Source: Ashinkailepas kermadecensis
Taxonomy: Eukaryota > Arthropoda > Thecostraca > Neolepadidae
Assembly: GCA_034440615.1 (NCBI GenBank)
Contig: JAOTOM010005152.1
Coordinates: 657,501 to 721,500 of the forward strand
Length of the DNA stretch: 64,000 nt
Direction of reading: 5' to 3'
The notes under the pieces were generated by a model, which saw nothing but the letters and a program-made list of their open reading frames with translations, did not search any database and was not told the origin of the DNA. The position numbers and the translations under genes were made by a program. Shown here in pieces: positions 45,546 through 57,499 of this stretch; within the stretch, counting starts at the first letter, position 1, and every line of letters starts with the position of its first letter.

Positions 45546-45689
45546 GTTTACCCTAAATCCCCTCCCCCGTATGATCGCCCAATCTGGTTTATATCAAAAT
45601 GCTTGTCTAGCTGGTGTGATCCAGCGGGCAGTCGCTGCGGTTGGGCCCGGGACGTGGACGGCTCTTTTGGAACAGAGCTGTCACCTGCA

Positions 45690-45835
45690 AAGTGTTCCGT
45701 CAGCCTTCCCATCCGGGAGTGGTTACCACCAATCCTGCCCCACCCCCGCATTTTTGCCACTTTCCGTCATCCTTCACATCTGGTGGCGGTTGCCACAAAT
45801 GCCGCACCATCCGTCATTTTGCCGGGTAATGCCGC
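45690..45835. repeat. ~70-bp tandem duplication
   Basis: Two copies share a CGTCA.CCTTC.CATC block, a GGTT.CCAC.AAT block and CATTTTGCC. Confidence 0.6.
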
Positions 45836-46194
45836 TTGAACCATAACGCGAAAACCTGGGGCGTGGCTAGAATCACGGAAAAACCAGTGGTTCCCGACCG
45901 TCGTGCTTTCGACAGCCAGCGAGTGGCCTTCCAGAGCAGGTCGATCGGAAATGTCATGTACAGCATGGTGCCGGCAACTTGAACCCAGGTGTACGCGCAT
46001 GTACCGGACCTTGCTGGGTTGAGCTGCGAGCCAAGCGCCAGCGTGCCAGCAAAGTTGACATGAGTTGACATGAGTGTATGGTCACCTTATCTGACCAGAT
46101 TATTTGTATTGATGACCTTCAAGGTCGGCTCAAACTTCGTGGTTCACACCAAGCATGCCTTTCAATAGGTAGTCACACGGCGGCTTGCTGTCAC

Positions 46195-46670
46195 CGTTTT
46201 CCGGTGGATGCGGCAAAGCGGCTTGGAGGCGGAGGGTAGCGTCCACCTACCCACGGGCTGTCTTGTGTAGATCAACGTGACGCAAAAACGGCTTGGAGGT
46301 GGAGGATAGCATCCACCTACCCACGGGTCCTATCGTGTAGGTCAGCATGACGAAAAAGCGGCTTGGAAGAGGAGGGTGGCATCCACCTACCCACGGGCCC
46401 TCTCGTATAGGTCAACGTGATGCAAAAGCGGCTTGAAGGCTGAAAGTAGCATCCACCTACCTGTGGGCCCTCTCGAGTAGATCAACGTGACGAAAAAGCG
46501 GCTTGGAGGCTGACAGTAGCATCCATCTGCCTGCGGGCCCTCTCGAGTAGATCAACGTGACGAAAAAGCGGCTTGGAGGCTGACAGTAGCATCCATCTGC
46601 CTGCGGGCCCTCTCGAGTAGATCAACGTGACAAAAAGCGACTTGGAAGCGGAGGACAGCATCCATCTACC
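46195..46670. repeat. ~68-bp minisatellite, 7 copies
   Basis: Units with GCGGCTTGGAGGCTGACAGT, CATCCATCTGCC and AGATCAACGTGACGAAAAA. Adjacent copies at 46480-46620 are nearly identical and the outer copies more diverged. Confidence 0.93.
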
Positions 46671-47144
46671 CACGGACTCAGTCATAACATCAACGTAACG
46701 ACAAAGTGGCGACACCAAAGCGCCTAAACTCTGCACGTTTTCGGCCAGGCGATGTTCAGTCTTAAGGCTCATGCAAATAACAGCTAGCTGCCCCGGTGTA
46801 CATCCATCGGACGCCATGTCAGTTAACCTCGTGGTTTGTTTCGATGCAGCGATGTATGGTTTGGGTCGATATGTAGATTATTGTCGACGTGAGCATCAGA
46901 CTGACGTTCTGCGGCGTGCGTCACCTACACTGTGCCTTCCTTTGTCAGGCTTTGCAGCGTATTGAATCGTAGCACCAATGTCCGCAATGTGATGAGATCA
47001 ATCGCTCTGGACACTCCGCCGGCCGTGGGACTTATTGTCATCTATGGTCGATTTTTCCTTGGGTAAAGCATGCGCACAAGGCTACCACCGCAGGAGTTCC
47101 GAATTAAAGCTCGGAGCCTCATTGCCTATTGCATGGGCTATTAG

Positions 47145-48350
47145 AGAACCTACACGAACGGCTCAAAGACTGAAGCTGGTGTTGGTTCTGCTTTTGTTAG
47201 CAATTCTACCACACTCTCTTTACGTTGTTAGCTCGAGCATCAGGTCTCGCATCCGAAATAGTAGCCATTAACAAAGCTTCATGTTTTATCCAAGTGTCAG
47301 ATGAAACATTGGAGCCCATTATCACTAGTCCTCAGATACTGCCATCGTTTGATCATCCCATTCCATCGTGCAGAAAATAGTTGTACGCCTGACTTCACTG
47401 CATTTTGTGGAACAGACTGTGCTGGATAACGAGCCACATCGGCGTATTATGGAACGACGCCGCAGATGCGGCGGCAAAACGAGCAGCGCAGAAGCGATGT
47501 GCAGTGTACACGTTGTCTCCTCATTCCTGCTCGAGATGTGTACCTTGTCATCAAGGTTTACATTTATGTTTGGTGGCAGTCGCTATGAGGTGCAATTGGT
47601 GTCAGCAGGTTAAAAACTGTCAAACCCGGCATAAGTCAATGGTCCTCGTGCTGGCGTGGGGCTAGGTGTGTCGCTGTGCTGCTGTACCGCTGTACCGCTG
47701 TGCCGTTATGCCGCTGTGTCGCTGTGTCGCTGTACCGTTGTGTCGCTATACCGCTGTACCGCTGTGCCATTATGCCGCTGTGTCGCTGTACCGCTGTGCC
47801 GTTATGCCGCTGTGTCGCTATACCGCTGTACCGCTGTGCCATTATGCCGCTGTGTCGCTGTACCGCTGCGCCATTATGCCGCTGTACCGCTGTACCGCTG
47901 TGCCGTTATGCCGCTGTGTCGCTGTGTCGCTGTACCACCTGCGCACAAGACATACACACGAAACTCTCGGTCACACTGTTTGCGGTGATGACGCTGCCGT
48001 GTGCCCTAGATGCCAAGGACGTCTCTCCGTGCGTGATGCCATGGCCTGGTGTACTCGGCGTGCCGATGAGCACAGGCATAACTGGATGATCGCAGCCGCT
48101 CTCGCTCTGTGGCGTTCTGCAGCACGGATGGGTTACGATTAATTCTGATCAACTATTTCACTTTCTTTCGAGCGTGAACTCCCGTGCGATCTATGGCCCT
48201 GTCTAATACGTTTTAGCAGTATACGAGTCGCTGTACTCATATGCTTATCATACTAGGATAGCGTGGATACAGTTTAAATAGGTGCGTTATGGACGCTGTT
48301 TAGCGAGTGTATTTGGTGCACCCAAAACAATCCTTAATAACTATCTAACA
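47145..48350 (+). mobile_element. Second jockey-like LINE fragment (RNase H to 3' end), split by a satellite
   Basis: RNase H starts YTNGSKTEAGVGSAFVSNS (47150 onward), where the usual catalytic D of TDGS is N. It then shifts frame to ASGLASEIVAINKASCF and, after another shift, WITSHIGVLWNDAADAAAKR (47420-47475). A 275-bp minisatellite (47660-47935) follows. Homology resumes with a C-terminal stretch GDDAAVCPRCQGRLSVRDAM, the zinc-knuckle part of jockey-type ORF2. The 3' UTR ends TTATGGACGCTG...GGTGCACCCA...TAATAACTATCTAAC, which resembles the tail module. Frameshifts and stops show it is dead. Confidence 0.78.
47660..47935. repeat. 9/27-bp minisatellite inside the LINE
   Basis: Nine-base units such as CCGCTGTGT, CGCTGTACC and ATTATGCCG, grouped into ~27-60-bp blocks. 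It separates the RNase H and C-terminal parts of one LINE copy, so it expanded after insertion. Confidence 0.92.
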
Positions 48351-48384
48351 ATCAGACACACTTGGTGTGATGAGTGAACATGTG

Positions 48385-48700
48385 TGAGGGAGATGGATTG
48401 TTGCCGGGTGTTTTGTGATGAAGTGGTGAAGTACGACCCTGATGTGTGAAGCGTTATGGACCGGCATCTGATGTGAGAGGCGATATGCAGACGAGTAATG
48501 ATATGCGAAATGATGGGAACGGATCTGCTGATGTGTGAAGTGCTGCGAATGTGAGTGTTCATGTGTGGAGTGCTGTGCATGTGAGTGTTCGTTTGTGAAG
48601 TGCTGCACATGTGAGTGTCGTTTGTAATATGCTACACGTGTGAGTGTTCATGTGTGAAGTGCTGCGCATGTGAGTGTTCATGCGTGAAGTGACGCGTCCG
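48385..48700. repeat. ~30-bp degenerate minisatellite
   Basis: Units with GTGTGAAGTGCTGCGCATGT and GAGTGTTCATG, most regular after 48540. Confidence 0.8.
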
Positions 48701-49050
48701 GGAACACCGATGTGCTGTTTGTGCAGCTTGCAAGCTTGCGAGACTTGTGTTTGCACGCTCGCTACCAGTGGAAAATAATCGGTGGGTGAAGAAAGAAAAA
48801 TGGCCTGAGCATTCGCACTGAAAGCCAGGCAGTGAATTGGTACTGCACGTCCCAGGGCCGTGCGAAGCGAATGCGCCCTGCTAGCTCCTTCTAATGTTTG
48901 GTGGCGTACAATGTGGTTATGATGATTAATTATGGTATTTCATGTGGTGTCATACAGTAGTATGAATCGTTCTAATGCACTAGCATGCCTCCAGCGTATG
49001 TAGAGTGCACATTTGCCGTTGCGTGCCTCAAGTTGATTGGGTTCGTATAA

Positions 49051-49213
49051 GGGGACGAGTGGTCTAGGGGTAAGATGCTCGTCTCACAATCGAAAGGTTG
49101 TGGGTTCGAGTCTCACCTGTCGCTACTCTTCGCCCGCGACCAATCGGCGTGGGAGATTGACGACGCTATATGACTCAACGGTCGACGTGTCGTAAAACCA
49201 ATAACCAACCAAC
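49051..49213 (+). mobile_element. Val-type SINE, full length (best reference copy)
   Basis: Parts in order: tRNA-like head 49051-49125 (A box TGGTCTAGGGG, loop CTCACAA with CAC, B box GGTTCGAGTC); body with a CCAATC hairpin arm; tail hairpin CGACGC (49161-49166) and GTGTCG (49187-49192); AAAACCAATAA; short AACCAACC tail. The body from GCGACCAATCGGCGTG is shared with the Lys-type SINE at 22993. No target-site duplication could be recognised. Confidence 0.9.
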
Positions 49214-49425
49214 AGCTGCCAGGGTGTTAAACAGCCACATGCCAAGTGGATGTGCTCGAGTGCTTCTGTAACACAGTGTCGACTCAAACAACATGTGGCC
49301 TTATCCCATCTCCGTCGAAACTTTTCGTTTGTGTCGAGAGTACTGTCGCGTTGTTGGACGGCTCGCCGATAACCCTCGCCTCTCGCCGCGGCGCTGATCG
49401 AATTCGCCGCGGCTGTTTTAAGCGC

Positions 49426-49750
49426 GTGAGGTGCGCCCGTCGGGCGGGTGCCCGCCGGGCGGACTCTCAGTCTGGCCCGGCTCCCGCGTCGTGAGGTGCG
49501 CCTGTCTGGCCGGTGCCCGCCGGGCCGCCTCTCAGTCTGGCCCGGCTCCCGCGTCGTGAGGTGCGCCTGTCTGGCCGGTGCCCGCCGGGCCGACTCTCAG
49601 TCTGGCCCGGCTCCCGCGTCGTGAGGTGCGCCTGTCTGGCCGGTGCCCGCCGGGCGGACTCTCAGTCTGGCCCGGCTCCCACGTCGTGAGGTGCGCCTGT
49701 CTGGCCGGTGCCCGCCGGGCCGCCTCTCAGTCTGGCCCGGCTCCCGCGTC
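49426..49750. repeat. 65-bp GC-rich minisatellite, 5 copies
   Basis: Units begin GTGAGGTGCG at 49426, 49491, 49556, 49621 and 49686 and contain TCTGGCCGGTGCCCGCCGGG and CTCAGTCTGGCCCGGCTCCC. A GGGCGGAC or GGGCCGCC variant marks alternate copies. Confidence 0.96.
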
Positions 49751-49759
49751 GGACGTCGA

Positions 49760-50057
49760 TCGTGTCGGAGCCACGGGCGCTGCCCGTCCCAGCGCCGGTC
49801 ACTGGTCAGTAGCGTCCTGGAATTCATTTTTTGTGGTAGAGTGGAGGGTCAAAGTCGTAGACGTCCAACCCCTGATGACGACGAAGTGATTTAGCAACGA
49901 CGGGAGAAGGTGCAAATAAAATTGATATTGGCAGATAAGTGCCGCATCCGCGTGTACAATTTTGATGGCACAGATGCCCGGTGTCGAGTATAGCGAAAAA
50001 GTAGCAGTGGCTATAGTTGCATGTTGCGAATTTCCATGGAAATCAATTCAGGAAGTG
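49760..50057. other. Unassigned spacer
   Basis: No gene recognised. Confidence 0.3.
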
Positions 50058-50070
50058 AAAACCCTGTCCG

Positions 50071-50126
50071 AATCGGCGCTGTATGACCAACGCAGTCCAT
50101 GCGCCCCTAAGCCCCAATAACCAACC
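50071..50126 (+). mobile_element. Tail-only retroposon, 56 bp, perfect target-site duplication
   Basis: AATCGGCGCTGTATGACC...CCATGCGCCCCTAAGCCCC, AATAA and AACCAACC form the whole insertion. A perfect 13-bp duplication AAAACCCTGTCCG flanks it (50058-50070 and 50127-50139). There is no tRNA head and no room for one, so the tail alone was retroposed or the copy was truncated to it. Confidence 0.92.
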
Positions 50127-50139
50127 AAAACCCTGTCCG

Positions 50140-51640
50140 CGGGAGGTCAAAGCCAGTTCCTGACGGGAGTTGTTTTCCAATTCCGGAATTCCGGGACGTG
50201 GCTGCTCAGCGACGGATCGCCGTGTCGCTAACGATATATCGTCCAGCTCCGAGTCGTTGTCGTGCCCGGAATCCGCTTAATTGAGTTTCAGGCCCCCGAG
50301 GAGATATGGCTCGGGTGCTATCGCTCATCCGCACCTGCAAATCCCCCCAGTTCGGCTCTGATACGGCCTCGGCTATGAAGCCGAGGCGCTTAATGTTCGG
50401 ATCTCCACTGGTCAGACGTGCCTCGCCTGGCTCGCCGTCTCGTGCCAGGCGCGGCCAAAGAGCGCCGCCAATTCCGGATGCCAAGTTCAGCTTGAAGAGC
50501 GATGCACGATGGTCGGCCCGGCTGAGAGCCTCAGCTGGGAGCCTCAGCTGGGAGCCTCCGCTGAGAGCCTCCGCTGAGAGCCTCCTGGCTGGCTCCTGGC
50601 TCACTCAGTTCTTCCGCGAAGCAGTCGTTCGCCGACACACTGTGCCGACCAGCAAAGCAGACCGGCAGCTGTATTTGTGGTACCTGTGCTCCGAGACGTC
50701 GCGTCGTAAAATTGTTCCGGCGGTCGTCAGTGCAGGTGCCACGTGGGAGGTGTTTGGGCACCTGATGACCCGGTGTGGTCAGGAATAGACCCCGCTGTCA
50801 ACTGGCCGGTCTGTGGGAGCGTTCATGTACGCTCGAATGACCCTGGACGTAACTGGACTGGGTACGAAAATTAATGTGGATATAGCGTATTGAGAACGAT
50901 AAGCAGCATCAATGAAGAAGCGGTAGAGGAGTGGAGAAGTTTGAGAATAATAGCAACGAGGAATGTCTGAATGAAATAGCAGTTAATTATTTGTAGGAAG
51001 GTAGGCTGCCATCGTAATGGGTGTGATGCTTGTATTTTTTTTAGTGCAGTAGTACTATGTTTAGTACGATTAAAATTATGAGTCTGAACACAGAACGATG
51101 GTGCGATATGAATATTGCAACTGGGGTTATTTTATCGCGCCGGAATGCGATTTCTCATCGAAATAAGTGACGCTTGTGCCGCTGGGCTGAGCCCAAATGC
51201 AGTTCCGAGCGAGATGTAGCGTTCTGGAGATTGACGACCCGTCTTCGGTATGTGCCGACGGGGTGTCGGTGCCGCTGCGACGCCGTCACGGTGGTGGCAC
51301 GAGGCCTCCTCGGTGCATCCCTTGTGGCATCTGTTTGTCGCTCCCGAAATCCATTAGCTGGAGGGGCGGAGGTCCCCGGTGACCCGTCGCCCGGCGAAAC
51401 GCGATCGGCCGTGGCCTCCCAGTCGGCCGCCATTCGACCCGGCTGGCCCCGCCGAGTGTCTGTCGGACGCATCCGGCAGCTCCGGCTGGCCCGGAGGATT
51501 TCGGCTGGTCGCTGTCGCAGTCGTGCGGGGCGCTTGTCGGATTGGCGTCGTGTCGTTGCAGGGCCGGTTTTGGCTGTCGGAGCGCCATGTTGGTGTGTAC
51601 GCGGGATCACCACTGAACCATGCTGTAAGGATATTTGTGG
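50140..51640. other. Unassigned region
   Basis: The plus strand is open for 160 codons at 50306-50788 and the minus strand for 132 codons at 50206-50604 across the same DNA. Neither shows a recognised family. A small CTGAGAGCCTC repeat lies at 50520-50585. Confidence 0.35.
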
Positions 51641-51644
51641 GCGC

Positions 51645-51950
51645 ACCGTCGGCCGCCGGCCGATGGACTTCTCGCAGAGTGGTGGCATCACAGTATGCCA
51701 GATCTCCGCGTGCTCGTCACGGCCGCCGGCCGATGGACTTCCTCGCAGAGTGGTGGCATCACAGTGATGCCAGATCGTCCGCGTGGCCCGGCAGGCCGCC
51801 GGCCGATGGACTTCCTCGCAGAGTGGTGGCATCACAGTGATGCCAGATCGTCCGCGTGGCCCGGCAGGCCGCCGGCCGATGGACTTCCTCGCAGAGTGGT
51901 GGCATCACAGTGATGCCAGATCGTCCGCGTGGCCCGGCAGGCCGTCGGCG
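51645..51950. repeat. 73-bp minisatellite, ~4.5 copies
   Basis: Units with GGCCGATGGACTTCCTCGCA, GTGGTGGCATCACAGTGATG and CCAGATCGTCCGCGTGGCCC. The last three are nearly identical. Confidence 0.95.
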
Positions 51951-52314
51951 CGACACCGTTCAGTTCCGGCAGCCACCAGTCGGCTCGGTTGACGGTCCGC
52001 GAAGTGTGACACGGCTCGCGTGTGAACGGCCGCGTGGTGTGGGCGCCCGCTCGCTGATCCGTGTCGGCCGCTGACCCCTGTCGCCAGGCCATGGGCAACG
52101 GGAGGGTGCAGCCTTTGTGCACCGGAGACGCGTGGTGAACACGTGATGACATGGAGGAACATGCACGCTGTGCACACTCAATGGTGCGCCCGCATGGCAA
52201 GTCGTCCGACCAGTTCGGAGCTGCGGCGCTGATTGGTGCACGCAACAGTCGGTGTGTTCTCCATGTCGAGTCCAGCACCGGTCGTTTGGCCGGAGGCCAG
52301 TCTCTCGATAGCCG

Positions 52315-52635
52315 GCGCCGCCACTCGGTAGCCGGCGATGGCCTCGGTAGCCGGCGATGGCCTCGGTAGCCGGCGATGGCTCGGTAGCCAACGATGGCCT
52401 CGGTAGCCGGCGATGACCTCGGTAGCCAACGATGGCCTCGGTAGCCAACGATGGCCTCGGTAGCCGGCGCCGACACTCGGTAGCCGGCGCCGACACTCGG
52501 TAGCCGGCGCCGACACTCGGTAGCCGGCGATGGCCTCGGTAGCCGGCGATGGCTCGGTAGCCAACGATGGCCTCGGTAGCCGGCGATGGCCTCGGTAGCC
52601 AAGGATGGACTCGGTAGCCGGCGATGGCCTCGGCT
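52315..52635. repeat. ~18-bp minisatellite
   Basis: Units GGTAGCCGGCGATGGCCTC alternate with GGTAGCCAACGATGGCCTC and GGTAGCCGGCGCCGACACTC. A block of three GCGCCGACACTC units near 52465-52515 is distinct. Confidence 0.93.
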
Positions 52636-52639
52636 GTGA

Positions 52640-53185
52640 TGCTGTTGCCGGCCGTCGGACCGTCACGCAGTGTCACGGGTTGCCAGAGGCTACAGTTCCA
52701 ACATGCCTGGGGGATATCAGTTCAAGTGTAGTCTAACCAAGTTTGTTTTTGTGCCTCTGCAGGGGTGTAGATGGGGGGGGGGAGATCCACAAAAGTGGGC
52801 TGGTTATATTCATTTTTAGTTGATCATATCATAAGTCCATTCTGTCGTTACAACTATATAGCATTGATAGCTGCGTCGCACAATATGGCCGGAGCAGCTG
52901 ACGCACCCACTAATCCCAACTACACACACACACACACAACTGATAGCCGAAGTCCCTGAAAAAAAATCATTTTCCACCGCCCCAACCCAATCCAAACCAA
53001 CCCATCAAAACCAAACCAAACCAAACCAAGCCGAACCACGCCAAATCCAACCCATCCGAGCCGAACCAACTCCAGCCCATCCCAACACACCTTCGCTGTT
53101 CCCATGTTGGCGGTTTTTATTAGCTGGAAACCAGAGTTGGCAGTTTTTGCCACCAAACCTATTTCACTGTTGTTTGTTTACTAGT
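52640..53185. other. Unassigned region
   Basis: A decayed CCAAACCAAACC tract lies at 52980-53080. No gene recognised. Confidence 0.35.
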
Positions 53186-53189
53186 GGTA

Positions 53190-53450
53190 GAACCCGACAT
53201 GTCAGAAACGGTTTTTACCGGTTTTTACCGGTAATGGTCCTGCAAATATTTCGCTTCATCGTTTTCAGACATGTAAGACTAATAGAATGTCTAATAGAGT
53301 GTTGAGTAGTATACAACGTGTATAGTCATAGAAATAAGTAAAGCTGGAGCTGAAAATATTATAGGAAGTGTAAACATGGCGCCAATGTTTTCCCTGTTTT
53401 GCCAGTGCGTGCCGGTTTCTACCGGTAAAAACTGGTTGTCATGAAACAAA
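53190..53450. mobile_element. Candidate MITE with CCGGTTTTTACCGG-type ends
   Basis: The left end has CATGTCAGAAACGGTTTTTA with CCGGTAATGG following. The right end, reversed, has CATGACAACCAGTTTTTACC and GGTAGAAACCGG. The ends are thus imperfect inverted repeats around a non-coding middle. No target-site duplication was confirmed. Confidence 0.45.
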
Positions 53451-53459
53451 ACTATTTTT

Positions 53460-54165
53460 CCCGGTGAAAAATCCTAACCACGCTGCAACCATATGGGTAT
53501 GGTCTGTGTTCTTCGTGTGCCATGTGTGCTCGGTGTCTGGGGCGGAGAGCTGTGTGTCGGTTGTGGACGTGTACCCGGGCTGTTCCGGTAGTGATACCGA
53601 TGTCACGCGCCCGACTTTATACACGCCAAGGTATGGTCCCAGAGACGACGCAGGCCCGCCCACCGCCGGCATGGACGACGTACCGGAGACAAAGATGCAT
53701 GTAGCCAAGCAGGTCCGTCACTGGTTCGACTCATGTGCCAAGCCGCCAAACGTCATCTGTTGTAGATTCCTGGCTGTCGCTTGGGCTTGTACGATCTCGC
53801 GTGCCTTGTATATGTGCACTTCACACGTGAATGTCAAATTATTTCAAGAACTATGCCGACTGTGATGGTGTGCTAACAGAACCCTTCGTGTCGTTCCATT
53901 TTCATAATGAGGTTTTCAATCAACAGACGCTTCAAATCGCCTGAAGTGGTGCAATTCAATTTATCTGCCTGCTGGTGTCATAGGACAAGCTGCAGCCTAG
54001 TTCGCACTGGCGAGCATGTCGGGCTATTCGACTGGTCTGTTGTTGACCGTGGCCAGTTATGCGCTGGTGTGGGAGGGTGGCTATTCCTGGTAGAGTTGCT
54101 CTTCCCCAGAGCCGGTGGGGTTTCATACAGCTGACCACACCCCCTCCCTGTTATTTTATATATAC
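53460..54165. other. Unassigned region
   Basis: The plus strand is open for 133 codons at 53464-53865 without a recognised family. Confidence 0.35.
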
Positions 54166-54166
54166 T

Positions 54167-54956
<790 letters not shown>

Positions 54957-54968
54957 AACGAGTGTCGG

Positions 54969-55019
54969 GGGTGCTGTATAACCTAGGCAGTTGATGCGCC
55001 CCTAAACCCCAATAACAAC
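54969..55019 (+). mobile_element. Tail-only retroposon, 51 bp, perfect target-site duplication
   Basis: Arms GGGTGC (54969-54974) and GCGCCC (54996-55001) pair with one wobble. CTAAACCCCAATAACAAC follows. A perfect 12-bp duplication AACGAGTGTCGG flanks it (54957-54968 and 55020-55031). Confidence 0.9.
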
Positions 55020-55031
55020 AACGAGTGTCGG

Positions 55032-56430
55032 TATTTCGTCGGGCAGTACGCCGACAGGAAGCATTCATTCGCGTCATGAAGGCGATGGCACGACACGGGG
55101 TCCGAATGTCCAAGCGTCGTGATGACCAAGCGTCAAAATGTCCAACAGCCAAGAACGCGGGTATGATAGATTGTTGACGACAGAAGGTCCACAGCCTCCA
55201 TGGGGTCCCATACAGGAGCAGCTCCGCCAAGTTTCTTTCCGCAGGAGGGAAGGGCCAGCCTCGATGTGGAGATTGGGCTGCTGATCTTAAGGGGCCTCCT
55301 GCGACCTTATTGAATTAATGAGTGTAGTGATAAAATGAATATGCATTGCTTATTTAATGGCACCTGTACACCCGAAATATTGATCCCCATATTCAACCTC
55401 GCACTTTGTAACACGAACTTTGTTTTTGCATCTGCGTCTACATTTTTATTTTACTTATGATAGCGAGGAAAGTGACATGGAATGCATGGGCACCTCCTAC
55501 GACAGGGATGTTGTCACAGGAGGGGGCTGCCAGCTCTAGTAGCATCTTGTCACTTTATTGTCCCTTCATTTGCTGTACCGCGTTAGGGGCGTCCTCTCAC
55601 TTCCTCCTTCGTCACAGTCCTTGCCATCTTGTGGCTCATCTTTTGTTCCCAGGGCCCCCTCTTTCCAATTGGGGGTTAGTTGACGTTCTTTGGGTCGCTT
55701 GGGTGTTGCGTCTCATTTCCTGGGGTCCTCCATGCCGTTTTCTGGGCTTCCTATACCGTCTTGGCACCATCGTTTCAGTGTTCTGCGACCTCTCTCTCTT
55801 TCTTTTCTTGGGGGCATTCCCCTTACCAGAGCCTCTCCTTGTGTCGTCTCACATTGTAACCTCTTTGAAATTAAGAGTATCCTCTTGCATTGCAGTGGCC
55901 TGCTTCGTCTTAGGGATCTCGTCTGATTTTATCAGCCCTCCCTGTCGGTTTTTGGCTCCCTTTGTGTTCCGGAGGCCTCTCGTATCGTGTTGGGAGCCTC
56001 CTGAAATGTCATAAGAGTAGTAAGGGTCTTAAAGTGTTCTAGGACGGTGCAGAATGTTTAGGCAGTGCAGGGGATACAGGCCACATGCGGTACAGTACAG
56101 GGGACAGCCTAAGACGGTACGAGAGGTTAGAGTCATCTAATACCGCTTCTGGTTAGTCATCTAAAACTGCTCCTTTGCATGCTTAGGCTGTGCTGTGTTG
56201 ATTGCTTGCGTTGAGCTGCTTGTTCTAAGATGAGTTTCGTTCGAAGTTCGAACTCTAATAAATACTTTACAACGACCACAATGCAAGTTTTAGGGCACAA
56301 TTACTCGGATTCTTGCATAGTTTTGCTCTTACATGCTTTCCAAACCATGATATGGTCTTAAAACAATGGAATGTAATGTTCGCCCTTGGTAACTAATCGT
56401 AATGGATGCCCGTTACAAAGACGTAATTCA
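55032..56430. other. Unassigned region
   Basis: An open frame of 185 codons at 55457-56014 is leucine/phenylalanine-rich from a pyrimidine-rich strand and resembles no family. No other structure seen. Confidence 0.35.
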
Positions 56431-56432
56431 TC

Positions 56433-56436
<4 letters not shown>

Positions 56437-56481
<45 letters not shown>

Positions 56482-56512
56482 TATTATATTATATTATATT
56501 ATATTATATACA
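56437..56512. repeat. (AT)n and (ATATT)n microsatellites
   Basis: AT dinucleotides followed by ATATT pentamers. Confidence 0.95.
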
Positions 56513-57185
56513 TATCTTTGAGCCAACGGTGATTAAATTACATGTGTTACCAGTCTAGTCACGTCACCTCCTGGCTGCCTTAAATGTTGTCCAGTTCCCC
56601 CGGATTTAAACTGCTTGGTTTGTAAAAGTCCGTGACTTCATTTCCTGGGGGCGAAAATGAATAAAGGAATGACGACAAACTGCATGTTTCCTTCTCCCTG
56701 AATCCCAGGGGTGAAATATAGCTCTCTGAAAAAACCGCTGTGTTTCCAGTGGTGGTGATATAGTGGCGTTGTCTCTGTGTTCTTCCGGAATTCCACCACC
56801 ACATGTGTGCCGACGTTCCTTCCGAGGTGATGCAAGTCGTACACTATAGAGCTTGCCGTGCGAAGCCCCGAGCATGCCATGACCGAAATGTGGAATGCGG
56901 TGATTTCAGCAGCATAATCAGAAGCTCAAGTTCGTAGAAAGCTGCTGTAGCTGTGACGCTCGGAGATTCCAACAGATTGTTATTATTTGCTTGATTGGCT
57001 TTTATGTGTCTCTAAGTTGGTTCGTTATTCGGGACTTAGGTTTCAGCTTCAATGGGTTAGCAGCGCTGACGCCACATTTGGGGAATAATATCCTACCACT
57101 GTGTCTCTTGTGAACGGTGAAACCTTACATGCCGAGTATGAAACCTTTCAGGCCAAATATCTCATCATGTACTATTCCATAGTCG
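56513..57185. other. Unassigned region
   Basis: Minus-strand frames of 74-89 codons overlap at 56580-56880 with no recognised family. Confidence 0.35.
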
Positions 57186-57214
57186 CCATTTTTAAGTGTG
57201 TATGGCAATGGACG

Positions 57215-57485
57215 ATACCTCATGAGACCGGCTAGGACTCGGTGATGTACTGATGCACTGGTGATAAGGAGACCGGCTAGGACTTGGTGATGCCTATGCA
57301 CACTGGTGATAAGGAGACTGGCTAGGACTTGGTGATGTCCTAGCATTTTACATCTTTACGCACTGGTGATAAGGAGACCGGCTAGGACTTGGTGATGCTG
57401 TTACACACTGATGATAAGGGGACCGGCTAGGACTTGGTGATGTCCTTACACACTGGTGGTTAGGAGACCGGTTAGGACTTAGTGA
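57215..57485. repeat. ~46-60-bp minisatellite, 6 copies
   Basis: Units with GAGACCGGCTAGGACTTGGT, GATGT and CACTGGTGATAAG, with variable middle lengths. Confidence 0.9.
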
Positions 57486-57499
57486 TGCACTTGCATGCT

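Noticed and set aside
49051..49125. Functional tRNA-Val gene
   Set aside because: Stems are imperfect, several copies carry the same attached SINE body, and no terminator follows the head.
50206..50788. Candidate gene on either strand (160 and 132 codons)
   Set aside because: Both strands are open over the same GC-rich DNA and no motif is recognised.
53464..53865. 133-codon frame with a hydrophobic N-terminal stretch
   Set aside because: There is no in-frame domain I can name, the start is not distinctive, and it could be chance.
55457..56014. 185-codon membrane-like protein
   Set aside because: Hydrophobic composition follows from a pyrimidine-rich strand; there is no family match and no second supporting exon.
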